From the NCBI RefSeq assembly GCF_963676275.1, contig NZ_OY781091.1:1900775-1964774 (forward strand): DNA of 64,000 bases, in the 5' to 3' direction. Positions 62,012 to 64,000 of this stretch are shown here, piece after piece. Within the stretch, counting starts at the first letter, position 1. Every line of letters starts with the position of its first letter. The notes below the pieces were generated by a model. It saw nothing but the letters and a program-made list of their open reading frames with translations. It was not told where the DNA came from and made no database searches. A program made the translations under genes and the position numbers. Source of the DNA: an uncultured Cohaesibacter sp. (GTDB lineage: Bacteria > Pseudomonadota > Alphaproteobacteria > Rhizobiales > Cohaesibacteraceae).

Positions 62012-63716
62012 TTTCTTGTTCCGTTTCATATGCATTGAGCGAAACCTGAACGGGCACAGCGTCGAGTAGGGCTCTGGTGTAAGAATGGCGATCTTCAGCA
62101 TCGGCTGCGTCGCGATCAAACAGATCGACCAGCTTGCCATGCTGCATCACTGCGATACGATGGGCGATCTGTCGGATCAGATTGAGATCATGAGTGATGA
62201 AGATACAGGCCGTGCCGGTATCCTTTTGCAGCTTGACCAGCAGTTCGGTCACCGAAGCCTGAACGGATACGTCCAGCGCGGCCGTCACCTCATCGCAGAT
62301 CACCAGATCCGGTTCGGCCGCAAAGGCGCGGGCAATGGCAACGCGCTGCTTCTCGCCGCCGGAAAGCTGATGCGGATAACGGTCTGCATAATCGGCAGGC
62401 AAACGCACCAGTTCAAGCAGTTCGCCAATCCGTGCCTTGATCTGATCGGCGGGGACAACATCATAAAGATGCAGCGGGCGCGATAGGATCGTTCCGATGG
62501 TCTGGCGCGGATTGAGCGAAGCATCGGGATGCTGGAAAACAATCTGCATCTTGCGGCGATAGTTGCGCGTAATCTGCTTGCGGCCAGAAATCTCGATGTC
62601 ACCGAATTTCACCGTACCGGAGAAATCATTAAGCCCCGTCAGGGCCTTGGCGATTGTCGATTTGCCCGAGCCACTTTCGCCAACGACCCCGAGCAATTCA
62701 CCCGGACGGACCGAAAGCGAAACATCCTTGGCCCCCCAGAAGATATCCTTCTCATCGGGTTCGACCTTGAACAGCTTTTCCTTGAGGGACTGTGGCGAAT
62801 AGCGGACGCAGACCTTGTCGAGCGAGAGCAGAGGCTCTGTCTTGTCCGGTTTGGCCACACCAAGCCAGCGATCCGGATGCGGCACAGCACCGATCAGACG
62901 CTTGGTATAGTCATGTTGCGGATTGTTGAAGACCGCATCAACCGTACCATGTTCGACCAGATCGCCATGATGCAGCACAGAGACCTTGTCGGCAATGCGG
63001 GAAACCAGCCCCAGATCATGGGAGATATAGAGCGCGGAAACCTTCGTTTCTTCCCGCAGGCGGTTGAACAGATCGAGGATCTGGCGTGCCGTGAGAATAT
63101 CGAGCGCCGTTGTCGGCTCGTCGAAAATGATCAGTTCCGGCTCGCAGGCAAAGGCTGTGGCGATGACCACGCGCTGCTTCTCGCCGCCCGATGCTTCATG
63201 CGGATAGCGCCCGAGCATTTCTCTGGGGCGTGTGATGCCGGTGCGGGCCAGAGCCGCCTCGGCTTCTTGGCGTGCCTGCGCCTTGCTGAGACCGCGATGG
63301 GCCATCAACACTTCGGTAATCTGGTCACCGATCCGCATGGTCGGATTGAGCGAGGTGGACGGATCCTGAAAGACCATCGAAATGCGCTGACCGCGAATAT
63401 CGATCATCTGTTTTGGCGACATTTCCAGCAGTTCCTGCCCGGCCAGACGGATCGCCCCATGGGTCTCGATGGCGTTGCTTGGCAGATAGCGCATGATCGA
63501 CCAGGCCATGGAGGATTTGCCCGAGCCGCTTTCGCCCACAAGACCATGGGTCTCGCCTGCGGCAATTTCCAGATTGATATTGCTGAGCGCTTTGACAGGT
63601 CCGTTGCTGGTTGCATAGGAAAGCGAATAGTTCCTGATGGCGAGGCGAGGGGCTTTGGCATCAAAAATGGCCGCCTTCTGCCGCGCCGGATGGGTGTTGA
63701 CATGAGATGCTGACAT
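62004..63716 (-). CDS. Fused two-domain peptide-type ABC transporter ATPase
   Basis: A 570-residue protein joining DppD- and DppF-like ATPases. Each half has Walker A GESGSGKSS/GESGSGKST, a signature (ASGGEKQRVVIATAF and [15 protein letters not shown]), Walker B (LIIFDEPTTALD and LVICDEVTAALD) and an H-loop (ISHDLGLVSR and ITHDLNLIRQ). The Val in the second Walker B (DEVTAALD) is unusual but conservative. It follows the permease gene with a TGATG overlap (ATG 63716). The binding protein and first permease of this system lie beyond the window edge. Confidence 0.95.
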   Translation of the reverse strand: MSASHVNTHPARQKAAIFDAKAPRLAIRNYSLSYATSNGPVKALSNINLEIAAGETHGLVGESGSGKSSMAWSIMRYLPSNAIETHGAIRLAGQELLEMSPKQMIDIRGQRISMVFQDPSTSLNPTMRIGDQITEVLMAHRGLSKAQARQEAEAALARTGITRPREMLGRYPHEASGGEKQRVVIATAFACEPELIIFDEPTTALDILTARQILDLFNRLREETKVSALYISHDLGLVSRIADKVSVLHHGDLVEHGTVDAVFNNPQHDYTKRLIGAVPHPDRWLGVAKPDKTEPLLSLDKVCVRYSPQSLKEKLFKVEPDEKDIFWGAKDVSLSVRPGELLGVVGESGSGKSTIAKALTGLNDFSGTVKFGDIEISGRKQITRNYRRKMQIVFQHPDASLNPRQTIGTILSRPLHLYDVVPADQIKARIGELLELVRLPADYADRYPHQLSGGEKQRVAIARAFAAEPDLVICDEVTAALDVSVQASVTELLVKLQKDTGTACIFITHDLNLIRQIAHRIAVMQHGKLVDLFDRDAADAEDRHSYTRALLDAVPVQVSLNAYETEQENV

Positions 63717-64000
63717 CAATGGCTCCTTCTGGGGTCAAGGCTGTCGCGCAAGGCATCGCCAAACAGGTTGAAACCAAGGGCTGACATGGCAATGAAAATG
63801 CCGGGAATGGCCACGCACCATGGATTGCGGAACATGAACTGACGGGCTTCGGCAACCATCAGTCCCCATTCGGTGCTGGGAGGCTGGGCGCCAAGGCCGA
63901 GAAAGCCGAGCGTTGCGCCGATCATGATGGCAAAGGATACGCGGATGGTGGATTCCACGATGATCGGGCCGAGCGCATTGGGAAGCACTTCGCGCACAAC
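63716..64000 (-). CDS. Peptide-type ABC transporter permease (DppC-like), partial
   Basis: The C-terminal 94 residues of a DppC/OppC-family permease, truncated by the end of the window. The EAA-loop end (LPNALGPIIVESTIRVSFAIMIGATLGFLGLGAQPPSTEWGLMVAEAR) and the last helix ending GFNLFGDALRDSLDPRR are characteristic. The stop overlaps the ATPase start. Pairs with the fused ATPase downstream. Confidence 0.93.
   Translation of the reverse strand, partial: VVREVLPNALGPIIVESTIRVSFAIMIGATLGFLGLGAQPPSTEWGLMVAEARQFMFRNPWCVAIPGIFIAMSALGFNLFGDALRDSLDPRRSH

Noticed and set aside
1-64000. CRISPR arrays, insertion sequences, prophage, tRNA or rRNA genes
   Set aside because: No regularly spaced repeats, transposase or integrase motifs, or cloverleaf/rRNA signatures were seen on either strand.

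Overview
The window looks like chromosome from an alphaproteobacterium of the Hyphomicrobiales (Rhizobiales), probably a marine or coastal, Cohaesibacter-like one. The evidence is a fused rhizobial-type trpE(G) with a Trp-codon leader peptide, an aglR-aglEFGAK alpha-glucoside locus in rhizobial order, and a complete rhizobial-type C-P lyase (phn) cluster with a hexapeptide transferase and a DUF1045 protein. The genus is inference; no rRNA or other species marker is present. Base composition looks even, and I saw no insertion sequence, prophage, CRISPR array, tRNA or rRNA.

Layout. 1-5.7 kb: a LuxR-type regulator with a degenerate receiver, then two tandem paralogous chemoreceptors. 5.7-10.8 kb: trpL leader, attenuator and trpE(G), an amidase, an AT-rich spacer with an orphan LacI-type palindrome, and an Lrp/AsnC regulator followed by a structured RNA resembling 6S RNA. 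11.1-20.8 kb: a GH1 beta-glucosidase and LacI-type regulator divergent from the aglEFGAK operon (binding protein, two permeases, GH13 alpha-glucosidase, ATPase), with two LacI-type palindromes between them. 20.9-31 kb: mixed housekeeping genes: class III aminotransferase, XRE-cupin regulator, BASS transporter, PCuAC copper chaperone, MenA/UbiA prenyltransferase, a hybrid histidine kinase convergent with a NarL-type response regulator, a YbhB-like protein and two unrecognised small genes.

31-45.2 kb: phnF divergent from phnGHIJKL, hexapeptide transferase, phnCDE1E2, DUF1045, phnM and phnN. It carries the C-P lyase core, the phosphonate ABC importer and accessory enzymes. PHO-box-like direct repeats precede phnG and phnC, and a PhnF-operator-like palindrome also precedes phnG. 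The second permease, PhnE2, has a large periplasmic insertion with an internal 27-residue repeat.

46.6-64 kb: an accessory catabolic locus. It has a dipeptide/oligopeptide-type ABC importer (two permeases, two ATPases, a family-5 binding protein), a mandelate-racemase-type enolase, an FCD-GntR regulator, and a long minus-strand operon. That operon encodes a second ABC system (partial permease, fused ATPase), an M20-like protein, two M24/creatinase-like proteins, a class I glutamine amidotransferase, a DapA-family lyase and an SDR. Several of these enzymes lack canonical catalytic or metal residues. An NTGTnnnACAN motif precedes three of the promoters, suggesting one regulon for import and breakdown of an unidentified amide-bearing or peptide-like compound. 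This is the best candidate here for an undescribed pathway.
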